Shown: piece by piece, positions 29,962 through 40,885 of the stretch | Position numbering within the stretch: the first letter of the stretch is position 1 | How the letters are laid out: the number at the start of each line of letters is the position of its first letter | Assembly: GCF_037176765.1 (NCBI RefSeq) | Contig: NC_090030.1 | Location: 24,459,378 to 24,523,377, forward strand | DNA: 64,000 nt | Source of the DNA: Anolis sagrei | Lineage: Eukaryota > Chordata > Lepidosauria > Squamata > Anolidae | Direction of reading: 5' to 3' | Notes under the pieces: generated by a model | The model's input: the letters and a program-made list of their open reading frames with translations, nothing else | Databases searched by the model: none | What the model was told of the DNA's origin: nothing | Made by a program: the position numbers and the translations under genes

Positions 29962-30928
29962 TCTATATATATAAAAATGCTCTGTGCATAATTAGTGCCT
30001 TAAAAACAAAAGAACCAATGAATGAAATCACACCAAATTTGGCAACAAAATGTCTCACAACACAAGGAGTGACCATCACTCAAAAAATTATGATTTTATC
30101 ATTTGGAAGTTGTAGTTGCTGGGATTTATAGTTCACCTATAATCAAAGAGCATTCTGAACTCCACCAACAATGGAATTGAACCAAACTTGGCACACAGAA
30201 CTCCCATAACCAGCAGAAAAAACTGAAAGGGTTTGGTGGGCATTGACCTTGAGTTTTGGAATTGTAGTTCATCTCCATCCAGAGAACACTGTGGACTCAA
30301 ACAATGATGGATCTGGACCAAACTTGACAGGAATACTCAAATGTGAACACAGATGGAGTTTGGGGAAAATAGACCTTGACATTTGGGAGTTGAAGTTACT
30401 AGGATGTATAGTTCACCTAAAATCAAAGAGCTTTCCCAACCCCACCAATGACTGAATTGGGACAAACTTCCCACACAGAACCCTCATAACCAACCTAAAA
30501 TACTGTGTTTTCTGGTGGTCTTTGGTGACCTTTCTGACACCCCCCTGGTGACCCCCCCCCCCGGGGTCTTGACTTCCCAGGTTGAGAAATGCTGCCTTAA
30601 GGCCATCCAGTCCAACTCCCTTCACCAAGGCAAAAAAACATAATCAAAACCCTCCCGACAAAGGGCCATCCAGCCATTCACACACACACACATATGTATA
30701 TGACAGATGCAGTATCAAAGATTTGAAAGGGACCCCTAAAGAAGGACAATGATATGTTGTATGTTCCAGAGTAGACAAACCAAACAATCTCCACATCAAC
30801 GCTGGCAAAGAAACAGCAAGAAATACTGTTTACCCAAAAGCATAAAGACATTACATATATTAGAAATCAACAGTTTCTCATTAGATCACCAGAATGGGCC
30901 ACAGCAACACGTGGCAGGGGACCGCTAG
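29962..30928 (+). mobile_element. Helitron, array copy 2
   Basis: Same termini as copy 1 (TCTATATATATAAAAATGC; GACCGCTAG then T), very high similarity throughout, and the same hAT-like and CR1-like inclusions. Confidence 0.82.
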
Positions 30929-31232
30929 TTTTATATAAAGGATACAGTTTTACTATACTGTTACATTTGACTAGTATGAACGACTTCAACATGATTTCAT
31001 CTTATGGCTATATCTTCTAATGTTAAATGGTTTAATAATAATATAATATAATACTATAATAATAAACTTTATTTATATTCCACCCAATCTCTTATGTTTT
31101 ACCGTATATACTCGAGTATAAGCCTAGTTTTTCAGCCTCTTTTTTAGGCTGAAAAAGCCCCCCTCGGCATATAATCGAGTCAATGTTATTTATTATTTTA
31201 CTCTGTAATTAGTATTATTTTTATTAGATTTA

Positions 31233-32083
31233 TCTATATATATAAAAATGCTCTGTGCATCATGAGTACCTTAAAAACAAAAGAACCAAAGAACGAAATC
31301 ACTCCAAATTTGGCAACAAAACGTCTCACAACACAAGGAGTAACCATCACTCAAAAAATTATGATTTCATCATTTGGGAGTTGTAGTTGCTGGGATTTAT
31401 AGTTTACCTACAATCAAAGAGCATTCTGAACTCCACCAATGATGGAATTGAACCAATATTGGGACACAGGACTCGCATGACCAATAGACAATATCAGAAG
31501 GGTTTGGTGGGCATTGACCTTAAGTTTGGGAGTTGTAGTTCACCTACACCCAGAGAGCAGTTTGGACAATGGTGGATCTGGACCAAACTTGGCACGAATC
31601 CTACATTTGCCCAAATTTGAATTTTGGTGGAGTTTCGTGGAAATAGACCCTGACATTTGGGAGTTGTAGTTTCTGGGATTTATCAAAGAGCATGCTGAAC
31701 CCCACCTATGACAGAATTGGGGCAAACTTCCCACACCGAACCACCATACTTAAGACCATCGAGTCCAACTCCCTTCACCAGGGCAAGAAAGCATAATCAA
31801 AGCCCTCCTGGCGAGCCATCCAGCCATATAGATAGATATATGTGATTCACACATACACAGATATAATATTATTGATTTGAAAGGGACCCCTAAAGAAGGA
31901 CAATTATATGTTGCTTGTTCCAGAGTAGGCAAACCAGACAATCTCCACATCAACACTGACAAAGAAACAGCAAGAAATACTGTTTACCCACAAGCATAAA
32001 GATATGACTTATATTAGAAACCATTACTTTATTTTCCAGATCACCAGACTGGGCCACAGCAACACATGGTAGGGGATGGCTAG
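31233..32083 (+). mobile_element. Helitron, array copy 3 (diverged)
   Basis: It begins TCTATATATATAAAAATGC and ends GGGGATGGCTAG before T. It is about 115 bp shorter than copies 1-2 and has lost the segment containing the C-run and hAT-like end. Confidence 0.8.
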
Positions 32084-32098
32084 TTTAATAATAATATT

Positions 32099-33125
32099 AC
32101 TATTATTATTTTCAAAGGACCATGGGTTACAGTATACGCATTCAGAAGAAGATCTACAAACTACTCTAAACACCTTCGCAGAAGCATATGAGAAGCTCGG
32201 CCTGTCATTGAACATCAAGAAAACCAAAGTGCTCTTCCAGCAGTCACCAGCCCATCCCTCTCCAATGCCAGAGATACAGCTTAATGGTGTAACATGAGAA
32301 AATGTTGACCATTTCCGCTCCGTTGACAGCCACCTCTCCACCAAAGTCAACATCGGCACTGAAATACAACATCGCCTGAGTTTTGCAAGTGCAGCATTTT
32401 TCCAAATGAAGCAGAGAGTGTTTGAGGACTGCGACATCCATAGGGATACCAAGTGCTTGTCTATAAAGCTATTGTCCTCCCAACCCTGCTATACGCCTGC
32501 GAGACGTGGACTGTCTACAGACGTCACATGCAACTCCTGGAACGATTCCATCAGCACTGCCTCTGGAAAATCCTGCAAATCCCTTGGGAAGACAAGCGGA
32601 CAAACGTCAGCGTGCTGGAAGAAGCAAAGACCGCCAGCATTGAAGCAATGGTCATCTGCCATCAACTCCGTTGTACCGGCCACGTTGTCCGGATGCCCGA
32701 CCACCATCTCCCAAAGCAGTTGCTCTACTCTGAACTCAAGAACGGAAAACAGAATATTGGTGGGCAGGAAAAGAGATTGAAAGATGGCCTCAAAGCCAAC
32801 CTTAAAATCTCTGGCATAGACACTGAGAACTGCGAAGCCCTGGCCCTTGAGCGCTCCAGCTGGAGGTCAGCTGTGACCAGCAGTGCTCCAGAATTTGAAG
32901 AGGCACGAATGGAGGGCGAAAGAGAGAAATGTGCCAGGAGGAAGGCACGTCAAGCCAACCCCGACCGAGACCGCCTTCCACCTGGAAACCGATGCCCTCA
33001 CTGCGGGAGAAGATGCAGCTCAAGAATAGGGCTCCACAGCCACCTACGGACCCACCAGAATACTGATAATGGAAGACTATCCTACTCGTCCAACGAGGGA
33101 TCGCCTAAGTAAGTAAGTAAGTAAG
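32099..33125 (+). mobile_element. RTE-like LINE 3' part with C-terminal zinc finger
   Basis: The frame 32453-33112 encodes ACETWTVYRRHMQLLERFHQ, VICHQLRCTGHVVRMPDHHL, QLLYSELKNGKQNIGGQEKR, ALERSSWRSAVTSSAPEFEE and CPHCGRRCSSRIGLHSHLRT. Upstream are LSLNIKKTKVLFQQS and a stop-broken stretch. The tail is (GTAA)n. 5'-truncated and inactive, but longer than the copy at 13050-13985. Confidence 0.82.
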
Positions 33126-33169
33126 TAAGTACAGCAATGATTATAATAATCATGATAAAAATAATATTA

Positions 33170-33286
33170 TAATGGGATTTGAGTATCCATAGATTTTAAT
33201 ATGGGATTACGATAATTATGATAATAATATAGTGGGACTTGAACCTCCATAGATTTAGGTATGGGGTTACAATAATGATGATGATG

Positions 33287-33319
<33 letters not shown>

Positions 33320-33606
33320 TTAATATAGTGGGACTTGAACCTCCATAGATTTAGGTATGGGGTTGTTGTTGTTCATTCGTTCAGTCGTCTCCGACTTTTC
33401 GTGACCTCATGGACCAGCCCACGCCAGAGCTCCCTGTCGGCCGTCACCACCCCCAGTTCCTTCAAGGTCAGTCCAGTCACTTCAAGGATGCCATCCATCC
33501 ATCTTGCCCTCGGTCGGCCCCTCTTCCTTTTGCCTTCCACCTTCCCCAGCATAATTGTCTTCTCTAGGCTTTGCGGTCTCCTCATGATGTGGCCAAAGTG
33601 GTGATG

Positions 33607-33651
<45 letters not shown>

Positions 33652-35012
33652 TAGTGGGACTTGAACCTCCATAGATTTTGATATGGGGTTACAATAATCA
33701 TCATCATCATATAGTGGAACTTGAGCATCCATAAATTTTGGTCTGGGGTTACAATAATGATGATGATGATAATAATAATAATAATAATCATATAGTGGGA
33801 CTTGAGCATCCATAGATTTTAATATGGGATAATGATAATAATAATCATATAGTGGGACTTGAGCATCCATAGATTTTAGTATGGGGTTACAATAATGTTA
33901 AATAATAACAATAACAACAACAATTATATAATGGGACTTGAGCATCCATAGATTTTAGTATGGAGTTACAATAATGTTAAATAATAACAATAACAACAAC
34001 AATAATATAATGGGACTTGAGTATCCATAGATTTTAGTATGGGGTGACTACGATGATGATAGTGGTGGTGATAATGGACCTCTAAATAATAATTATGACA
34101 ATTAAAATAATATAATTAGACTTGAGCATCTACAGATTTTAGTATGGGGTTACAATAACATTAATAATAATAATATAGTGGGACTTGAGCATCCATAAAT
34201 TTTGGTATGGGGTTACAATAATAATAATAATAATCATATAGTGAGACTTGAGCATCCAGAGATTTTAATATGGTATTACGATAATGTTAAATAATAACAA
34301 TAACAACAACAATATAATGGAACTTGAGTATCCATAGATTTTAGTATGGGGTGACCATGATGATGATGGTGGTGATAATGGACCTCTAAATAATAATTAT
34401 GACAATTAAAATAATATGACTAGACTTGAGTACAGATTTTGGGATGGGTCTCTAAATGATGATGATGATAATATAATGGGACTTGAGCATCTACAGATTT
34501 TAGTATGGGGTTAATAATAATAATAATAGGACTAGACTTGAGTACAGATTTTGGGATGGGTCTCTAAATAATGATGATGTTAATAATAATATAATGGGAC
34601 TTGAGCATCTACAGATTTTAGTATGGAGTTAATAATAAAAATAATAATAATAGGACTAGACTTGAGTACAGATTTTGGGATGGGTCTCTAAATAATAATG
34701 ATGATGATAATAATAATAATAATAATATAATAATGGGACTTGAGCATCTACAGATTTTGGTATGGGGTTAATAATAATAATACTAATAATAATAGGACTA
34801 GACTTGAGTACAGATTTTTGGGATGGGTCTCTAAATAATGATGATGATGATTATTATATAATTGGATTTGAGCATCTACAGATTTTAGTATGGGGGTAAT
34901 AATAATAATAATAGGACTAGACTTGAGTACAGATTTTGGGATGGGTCCCTAAATAATGATGATAATAATAATAATATAATGTGACTTGAGCATCTACAGA
35001 TTTTAGTATGGG

Positions 35013-35043
<31 letters not shown>

Positions 35044-35340
35044 GGACTAGACTTGAGTACAGATTTTTGGGATGGATCTCTAAATAATGATGATGATTAT
35101 GATAATAATAATAATAGGATGGGTCTCTAAATGATGATGATGATAACAATAATAATCTAATTGGACTTGAGCATCTACAGATTTTAGTATGGGGTTAATA
35201 ATAGTAGTAGTAGTAGTAATAATAATAATAATAATAATAGGACTAGACTTGAGTACAGATTTTGGGATGGATCTCTAAATGATGATGATGATAATAATAA
35301 TATAATGGGACTTGAGCATCCATACATTTTAGCATGGGGT
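33170..35340. repeat. Compound satellite of TE-derived blocks and ATA/ATG trinucleotides
   Basis: Some 25-30 units of about 50-100 bp contain ATAGTGGGACTTGAGCATCC then ATAGATTTTAGTATGGGGTT, spaced by (AAT)n/(GAT)n runs. From about 34400 two variants alternate: A (GGGACTTGAGCATCTACAG) and B (ACTAGACTTGAGTACAGATT with GGGATGGGTCTCTAAAT), giving a dimeric higher-order repeat. The core resembles the end of a Tigger/pogo-type transposon whose other end (CTCGGTATCCACAGG) occurs near 28320. A BovB tail is inserted at 33363-33600. Confidence 0.88.
33363..33600 (-). mobile_element. BovB 3' end inside the satellite
   Basis: GTTGTTGTTCATTCGTTCAG through TTCACGACCTCATGG-like sequence to GATGTGGCCAAAG is the BovB 3' end on the minus strand; the product reads GHIMRRPQ and VTGLTLKELGVVTADRELW. 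Confidence 0.9.
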
Positions 35341-35344
35341 TACA

Positions 35345-35465
35345 ACAAGCTCTCCAGGTGTTCTGGACTCCAACTCCCACCATTCCCAACAGCCTCAGGC
35401 CCCTTCATTTTCACTCCCAGCCGCTTAACCTCTAGAGAGGGCCCAAATTGGCCCATGCCTGGGTT
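35345..35465. mobile_element. Foldback MITE copy between satellite and CpG island
   Basis: CTCCAGGTGTTCTGGACTCC ... CCAAATTGGCCCATGCCTGG matches the foldback hAT-type MITE, with a longer, non-palindromic middle. Confidence 0.6.
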
Positions 35466-35699
35466 ACAATAATAATGATGATGATGATGATGGGAGTAGG
35501 CTGGAGACTGCAGAGGCCTAGTCACACCATGCTGAGAGTCGGACCTGCCCTCGATTGGTCCCTTTGTCCTGAGGAGCCTGCTGGCCTTCCTCTTCTGCCA
35601 AGCAGGAGACAAAGGAGGGCCCTCAGAGTGGCCTAAAGGAAGACCCCTCTTCCTCAAACCGGCACGTGTACAGGCATATTCCCACGCGAGGCCGTGGCC

Positions 35700-36060
35700 T
35701 GGCTTACCCCTTCTTCCTCCTCCTCCTCCTCCGCCCGGCGGCCCCTCTCGGCCTCTTTCGCCGGCTGCCGCAGAGGAAGAAGCCCCGCCCACTCCCCCTG
35801 TCTGTTAAGATTTCCCCGCCCACTGACGTCAGCCCCAGCGAGAAAGAAATGCCACTACGCACGCGCGGAACATTTCCCCCCTTTTTTTTCTTCCTTCCTG
35901 GTTCTGACGTGTCCGCCTCTCACCTTGGCGCGTGCGCAGTGCCTCCCCGGACTCGCGCATGCGCAGATTCGTTTTCTCACTTTTTTCTTCCCCCTTTCAG
36001 TTGGTGCTGCAGTCTGCGCAGGCGCATTTCCCCCTCCCGTCACTAAAGGCCACAGCAACT
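35700..36060 (-). promoter_or_regulatory. MOSPD1: CpG-island promoter and probable first (non-coding) exon of MOSPD1
   Basis: This GC- and CpG-rich stretch stands out from AT-rich repeats on both sides. On the minus strand a strong donor (G then GTAAGC) has its exon edge at 35708, so a leader exon from about 35708 to 35960 could splice 13.1 kb to the acceptor at 22587. It holds NRF1-type palindromes at 35954-35965 (CGCGCATGCGCA), 35927-35938 and 36015-36026, and a perfect CRE (TGACGTCA) at 35824-35831. NRF1-rich island promoters typically drive housekeeping genes. No other gene starts here, so assignment to MOSPD1 is inference from position, orientation and the donor. Confidence 0.72.
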
Positions 36061-36145
36061 TCTTAAAGGTGGCTTTCTGACAGCAAGGTCTCCTCCTTGA
36101 ACAGGCGACTGAACCCAGGGAATAATTTTTAAAACATAGTTCCCA

Positions 36146-36449
36146 TCTATTTCTGTTTTATTGACTACTAGCTTGGGGACCCTCTTTTGGAAGCTTTTAA
36201 ACAGAGTCTGGATGGCCATCTGTCAGGGGTGATTTGAATGAAATATTCCTGCTTCTTGACAGAATGGGGTTGGACTGGATGGCCCATGAGGTCTCTTCCA
36301 ACTCTTTGATTCTATGATTCTATGATCCGGCGCTGCCCAGGTTATTAGAAAAAGTGGGTAATGGCGGTTCTGTATGCCAAGTTTGGTCTTTATTGGTCAT
36401 TGGATGACAGCTGCATTGTTTTCAGGAAATGAGTGAAGGTACTTGAAGT
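36146..36449 (-). mobile_element. Helitron family-2 3' part with CR1 tail, abutting a BovB scrap
   Basis: 36146-36167 encodes BovB IYFCFIDY. At 36168 the inverse of the Helitron end (CTAG, then CTTGGGGACCCTCTTTTGG) begins. A CR1 3' tail ending in TTCTATGATTCTATGATC lies within it (about 36180-36326). The rest (CCGGCGCTGCCCAGGTTATT to ACTTGAAGTCC) matches 43197-43320 reversed. The 5' end is missing; intact BovB starts directly at 36450. Confidence 0.75.
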
Positions 36450-37545
36450 CCCCATCTATTTCTGCCTCATTGACTATTCTAAAGCCTTTGACTATGTGGA
36501 TCATAATAAATTGTGGCAAGTTCTTGGTGGGATGGGCATCCCAAGCCACCTTGTCTGTCTCCTGAGGAATCTGTACAAGGACCAAGTAGCAACAGTCAGA
36601 ACTGACCACGGAACAACAGACTGGTTCAAGATTGGGAAAGGCGTACGGCAAGGCTGCATCCTCTCACCCAACTTTTTTAACTTGTATGCAGAACACATCA
36701 TGCGATGTGCGGGGCTGGATGAATACAAAGCTGGGGTGAAAATTGCTGGAAGAAACATTAACAACCTCAGATATGCAGATGACACCACTCTGATGGCCGA
36801 AAGCGAGGAGGAGCGGAGGAGCCTTCTAATCAAGGTGAAAGAAGAAAGCGCAAAAACCGGGTTGCAGCTAAACGTCAAAAAAACCAAGATTATGGCAACA
36901 AGAATGATTGACAACTGGAAAATAGAGGGAGAAACCGTGGAGGCCGTGACAGACTTTGTATTTCTAGGTGCAAAGATGACTGCAGATGCAGACTGGCCAG
37001 GAAATCAGAAGACGCTTCCTTCTTGGGAGGAGAGCAATGTCCAATCTCGATAAAATAGTAAAGAGTAGAGACATCAGACTGGCAACAAAGATCCGCCTAG
37101 TCAAAGCCATGGTATTCCCTGTAGTAACCTACGGATGTGAGAGCTGGACCTTAGGGAAGGCTGAGCGAAGGAAGAGAGATGCTTTTGAGCTGTGGTGTTG
37201 GAGGAAAGTTCTGAGAGTGCCTTGGACTGCGAGAAGATCCAACCAGTCCATCCTCCAGGAAATAAAGCCCGACTGCTCACTGGAGGGAAAGATACTAGAG
37301 ACAAAGTTGAAGTCCTTTGGCCACATCATGAGGAGACAGCAAAGCCTAGAGAAGAAAATTATGCTGGGGAAAGTGGAAGGCAAAAGGAAGAGGGGCCGAC
37401 CAAGGGCAAGATGGATGGATGGCATCCTTGAAGTGACTGGACTGACCTTGAAGGAGCTGGGGGTGGTGACGGCCGACAGGGAGCTCTGGTGTGGGCTGGT
37501 CCATGAGGTCACGAAGAGTCAGAGGCGACTGAACGAATGAACAAC
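36450..37545 (+). mobile_element. BovB LINE 3' part, one frame break
   Basis: It encodes IYFCLIDYSKAFDYVDHNKL, TDWFKIGKGVRQGCILSPNF, NNLRYADDTTLMAESEEE (catalytic YADD), then CESWTLGKAERRK and FGHIMRRQQSLEKKIMLGKV to the C-terminus, with tail GACTGAACGAATGAACAACA. One frame break, near 36993, separates two long frames (a GACTGG here against GACTGTGG in the copy at 5440). This is the best preserved BovB in the window. Confidence 0.94.
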
Positions 37546-37789
37546 AAAGCTTATAACCCAGTTCAAAGCAGATCATCTGGATTTTATCTGGCAATGTAGA
37601 AGGGTCCCTTATCAGTTGGGTTTACAGTGGTAAACTACAGTTCCCAAAATCCAAGGAATTGACCCATTAGAAATTTGTGCAGATCAATCGCTGATGGGGT
37701 TTGTGGGTGAAGATACTGCAAATCCCATCATCTGTGGTCTATCCTCCCCCAAACTTCAGGACCTAAACTGTGTCGTGGGCAGTCTGTGT
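37546..37789. other. Mixed TE debris after BovB
   Basis: GCAAATCCCATCATC and TCCTCCCCCAAACTTCAGG are interior units of Helitron family 2. The first 140 bp is unassigned. Confidence 0.5.
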
Positions 37790-38277
37790 GTCAAGTTCGG
37801 TCCGAACACATCTCCACCTATGAACCGACTTGGACATTAAGATCGTCTGGGGAGGCCCTGCTCTCGATCCCGCCTGCATCACAGGTGCGCCTGGCGGGGA
37901 CGAGAGACAGGGCCTTCTTGATGGTGGCCCCTCGGCTGTGGAATGCCCTACCTGTAGACATCAGACAGGCCCCGTCATTGTTGACGTTCCGGAGGAAGGT
38001 GAAGACCTGGCTCTTCGAACAAGCGTTTGGCTAAATCAGTGTAATTTATTATAGAAATACGGTGCAATTGAACATAGGAACTTGGAACAAGGATTATGAG
38101 AATGGTTCTGATTTGGTGCTGAGGCGTTATGATAATGATTATTTGTTGATATTGACTGTTATGTATAATGTGTTTTAATTGCCTTTGACATTGTTTTGTG
38201 ATTTGTACTGTGTAAACCGCTTTGAGTCGCCTACGGGCTGAGAAAAGCGGTATAGAAATAAAGTAAGTAAATAAATA
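37790..38277 (+). mobile_element. L2-type LINE 3' end
   Basis: It encodes SSGEALLSIPPASQVRLAGT, RDRAFLMVAPRLWNALPVDI and RRKVKTWLFEQAFG, then the 3' UTR (TGTAAACCGCTTTGAGTCGC) and (AAGT/AAAT)n. Confidence 0.88.
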
Positions 38278-38900
38278 AATATCCATGGATGATGGAGTTT
38301 GCAATAGCCTCTGGATGTGGTTGATAGTACTGTCAATCCCATCATCCATGTTCCATCCTCCCCCAAACCTCACCAGGATGTAAAGCAAGCCATGAGGGGG
38401 TCTGTGTGTCAAGTTTGGTCCATTTCCATGGATGATGGGATTTGCAGTAGCCTCTGGACATGGGTGAAGGTACTGCAAATTCCATCATCCACAGTCCATC
38501 CTCCTCCAAACCTAACCAGGACCTAAAATGTGTCATGAGTGGTCTATGTGCCAAGTTTGGTCCATATCCATAGCTGATGGTTTGCAGTAGCCTCTGGATG
38601 TGGGTCAAGGTACTGCAAATCCTATTATCCATGGTCCATCCTTCCCCAAACCTCACCAGGTTGTAAAGCAGGTCATGAGGGGGGTCTGTGTCAAGTTTGG
38701 TCCAGGTCCGTCATTCGTGGGGATCATAGTAGTCTGTGGAAGTCGGAGCTGAAGCAGATGGAAGTCCTGCAAATCCCATCATTCATGGTCCATCTTCGCA
38801 CAAACTCCTCCAGTAGGTTCTGCTAGTCATGGGGAGTCTGCGTGCCAAGTTTGGTCAAGATTTGTTCTTGGAGGGAATTACAGTGCTCTCTGAAAGTTGG
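38278..38900. repeat. Tandem units of a Helitron family-2 interior
   Basis: Units of about 140-150 bp repeat CCATGGATGATGG, TTTGCAGTAGCCTCTGGA, GTACTGCAAAT and CCCCAAACCTCACCAGG, starting near 38280, 38427 and 38567. The same units occur at 42720-43190. Confidence 0.7.
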
Positions 38901-39390
38901 GGCTATCTTGGAAAATACATGCATACAAACATAGATACAAACATAAATAAATACATACAAACACCAACTTTTGTTACTATATATACAGAGATAGAGAGAT
39001 GAGTGTATCATTTGTGTGTGTGTGTGTGTGTGTTTTACAGCAGGGTGGGGCAGAAGAAACGCATGATTTTGAAATACACATAAATTAGTTTATGTGCAGG
39101 ATACAACATACATGCATACACACACACATCAATGCAGTTAAATACTGTAATACTAAGAATTATAAATTATATACCAAAGATAATATCTGGAAGATGTTGT
39201 CTGACATTCTGGACATGTATTCGGAGCCACAGTGCCAGGTTAACCATTGCATTCAGTAACATTCACACCAGCACAGCCGCGATTTCTGGATGAATTGCAT
39301 CTTTTAGCTCTTCCACTGTGCATGGTTTTCCTGCATACACCCTGGCTTTCAGATAATGCCGTAAGAAGAAAATAGCGATAAATCAGGAGT
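38901..39390. other. Low-complexity and unassigned sequence
   Basis: (ACAAACATA)n-like sequence, (TG)n at 39013-39034 and CA-rich sequence near 39115 are present. No gene or complete element was recognised. Confidence 0.5.
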
Positions 39391-39425
39391 GGGGGGGGGG
39401 GGGGGGGGGTGGGGGGGGGCGGAGG
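39391..39425. repeat. Poly-G tract
   Basis: A run of 19 G, one T and 9 more G, 210 bp before the assembly gap. It is a strong G-quadruplex candidate and a typical cause of read drop-out. Confidence 0.95.
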
Positions 39426-39633
39426 GGCACACAATATTGCCAAATTGGAAGATCATGTGTTTCACCATGGTCATCAATGGTCTTGTCATGTGCACTGTTA
39501 CATTGTCTATTGAAACATATTCCCACAGGAAGTTCCACGTCTTATCCTATTGGATGGACCAAGGCGTTTAATATTGCAACAAAGCGCGCAGGATGTCACG
39601 GTCACAGCCAAAGTGCTCTTCCAACAGTCACTA

Positions 39634-39833
39634 NNNNNNNNNNNNNNNNNNNNNNNNNNNNNNNNNNNNNNNNNNNNNNNNNNNNNNNNNNNNNNNNNNN
39701 NNNNNNNNNNNNNNNNNNNNNNNNNNNNNNNNNNNNNNNNNNNNNNNNNNNNNNNNNNNNNNNNNNNNNNNNNNNNNNNNNNNNNNNNNNNNNNNNNNNN
39801 NNNNNNNNNNNNNNNNNNNNNNNNNNNNNNNNN
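39634..39833. other. Assembly gap (200 N) flanked by a 29-bp duplication
   Basis: Exactly 200 N. The 29 bases before it (39605-39633) equal those at 39835-39863. Open frames across it are not real. Confidence 0.98.
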
Positions 39834-39835
39834 TC

Positions 39836-40450
39836 AGCCAAAGTGCTCTTCCAACAGTCACTAGCCAATCCCTCTCCAATGCCAGAGATACAGCTTAATG
39901 GTGTAACATTAGAAAATTCAAGGTGCTGGTGTTGGCCTACAAAGCCCTAAACGGTTCTGGCCCAAAATACCTGTCTGACCGCATCTCGGCCTATGAGCCC
40001 ACGAGGACTTTGAGATCGTCCGGGGAGGCCCTTCTCTCGATCCCGCCTGCCTCACAGGCTCACCTGGCGGGGACGAGGGACAGGGCCTTCTCGGTGGTGG
40101 CCCCCCGGCTGTGGAACACCCTCCCTGTGGACATCAGATTGGCGCCCTCTCTTATGACATTCCACAAGAGATTAAAGACGTGGTTGTTTGAGAAGGCGTT
40201 TGAGTAAGTGCTGTAACAATTGGCAATGGCGACTTGAACGGAACATGGATAACGAGACTTGGATTGTGATTCAATGATGAAGGTCGCGAATGATTTAGTG
40301 TAATTGTATTATAGATAGTGATGTTGTTTATTGTTGTTGTCATATTGCTTATGTTGAAATTGTCCTGATTTTATATGTTGTACACCGCCGTGAGTCGTCC
40401 TAGGGCTGAGAACGGCGGTCTACAAGTGCAGTAAATAAATAATAATAATA
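39836..40450 (+). mobile_element. RTE-like fragment followed by an L2 LINE 3' end
   Basis: 39836-39916 matches the RTE-like LINE at 32236-32290 (CAATGCCAGAGATACAGC). From 39917 an L2 frame follows: VLAYKALNGSGPKYLSDRIS, SSGEALLSIPPASQAHLAGT, DRAFSVVAPRLWNTLPVDIR, LKTWLFEKAFE, with a 3' UTR TACACCGCCGTGAGTCGTCC and an (AAT)n tail. Confidence 0.87.
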
Positions 40451-40479
40451 AATAATAAATAAATGTCGATTATTTCTGC

Positions 40480-40885
40480 TACCTGGAGAACAAGCCCTAT
40501 GAGGAGTGGCTTAAAGAGCTGGGAAAGTTTAGCCTGAAGAAGGCTGAGAGGAGATAAGATAGCCATGTATAAATATGTGAGAGGAAGTCACAGGGAGGAG
40601 GGAGCAAGCTTGTTTTCTGCTGCCCTGGAGACGGAACAATGGCTTCAAACTACAAGAAAGGAGATTTCATCTGAACATGAGGAAGAACTTTCTGACTGTG
40701 AGAGTCGTTCAGCAGTGGAACTCTCTGCCCCGGAGTGTGGTGGAGGCTCCTTCTTTGGAAGCGTTTAAACAGGCTGGATGGCCATCTGTCAGGGGTGATT
40801 TGAATGCAATATTCCTGCTTCTTGGCAGGGGGTTGGACTGGATGGCCCATGAGGTCTCTTCCAACTCTAGGATTCTATGATTCTT
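40480..40885 (+). mobile_element. CR1 LINE 3' end
   Basis: It encodes [20 protein letters not shown]-type sequence, [20 protein letters not shown] and [11 protein letters not shown], ending in the CR1 terminal direct repeat (ATTCTATGATTCT). Confidence 0.9.

Larger units (their letters stand above)
28401..32083 (+). repeat. Tandem triplication of a 1.265-kb unit (flank plus Helitron)
   Basis: The unit start TTATATAAAGGATAC(C/A)G recurs at 28401, 29667 and 30931 (1266 and 1264 bp apart). Each unit is about 290 bp of flank (including a hairpin with CTCGAGTATAAGCCTAG) followed by a Helitron. Units 1 and 2 are very alike; unit 3's Helitron is more diverged. Confidence 0.92.

Noticed and set aside
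35340-35792. Minus-strand 150-codon frame through the MOSPD1 island (GGASSSAAAGERG...)
   Set aside because: CpG islands are stop-poor; the frame runs past a strong splice donor into repeats and has no conserved content that I recognise.
39477-39950. Open frames spanning the run of N
   Set aside because: They consist mostly of undefined residues across an assembly gap.
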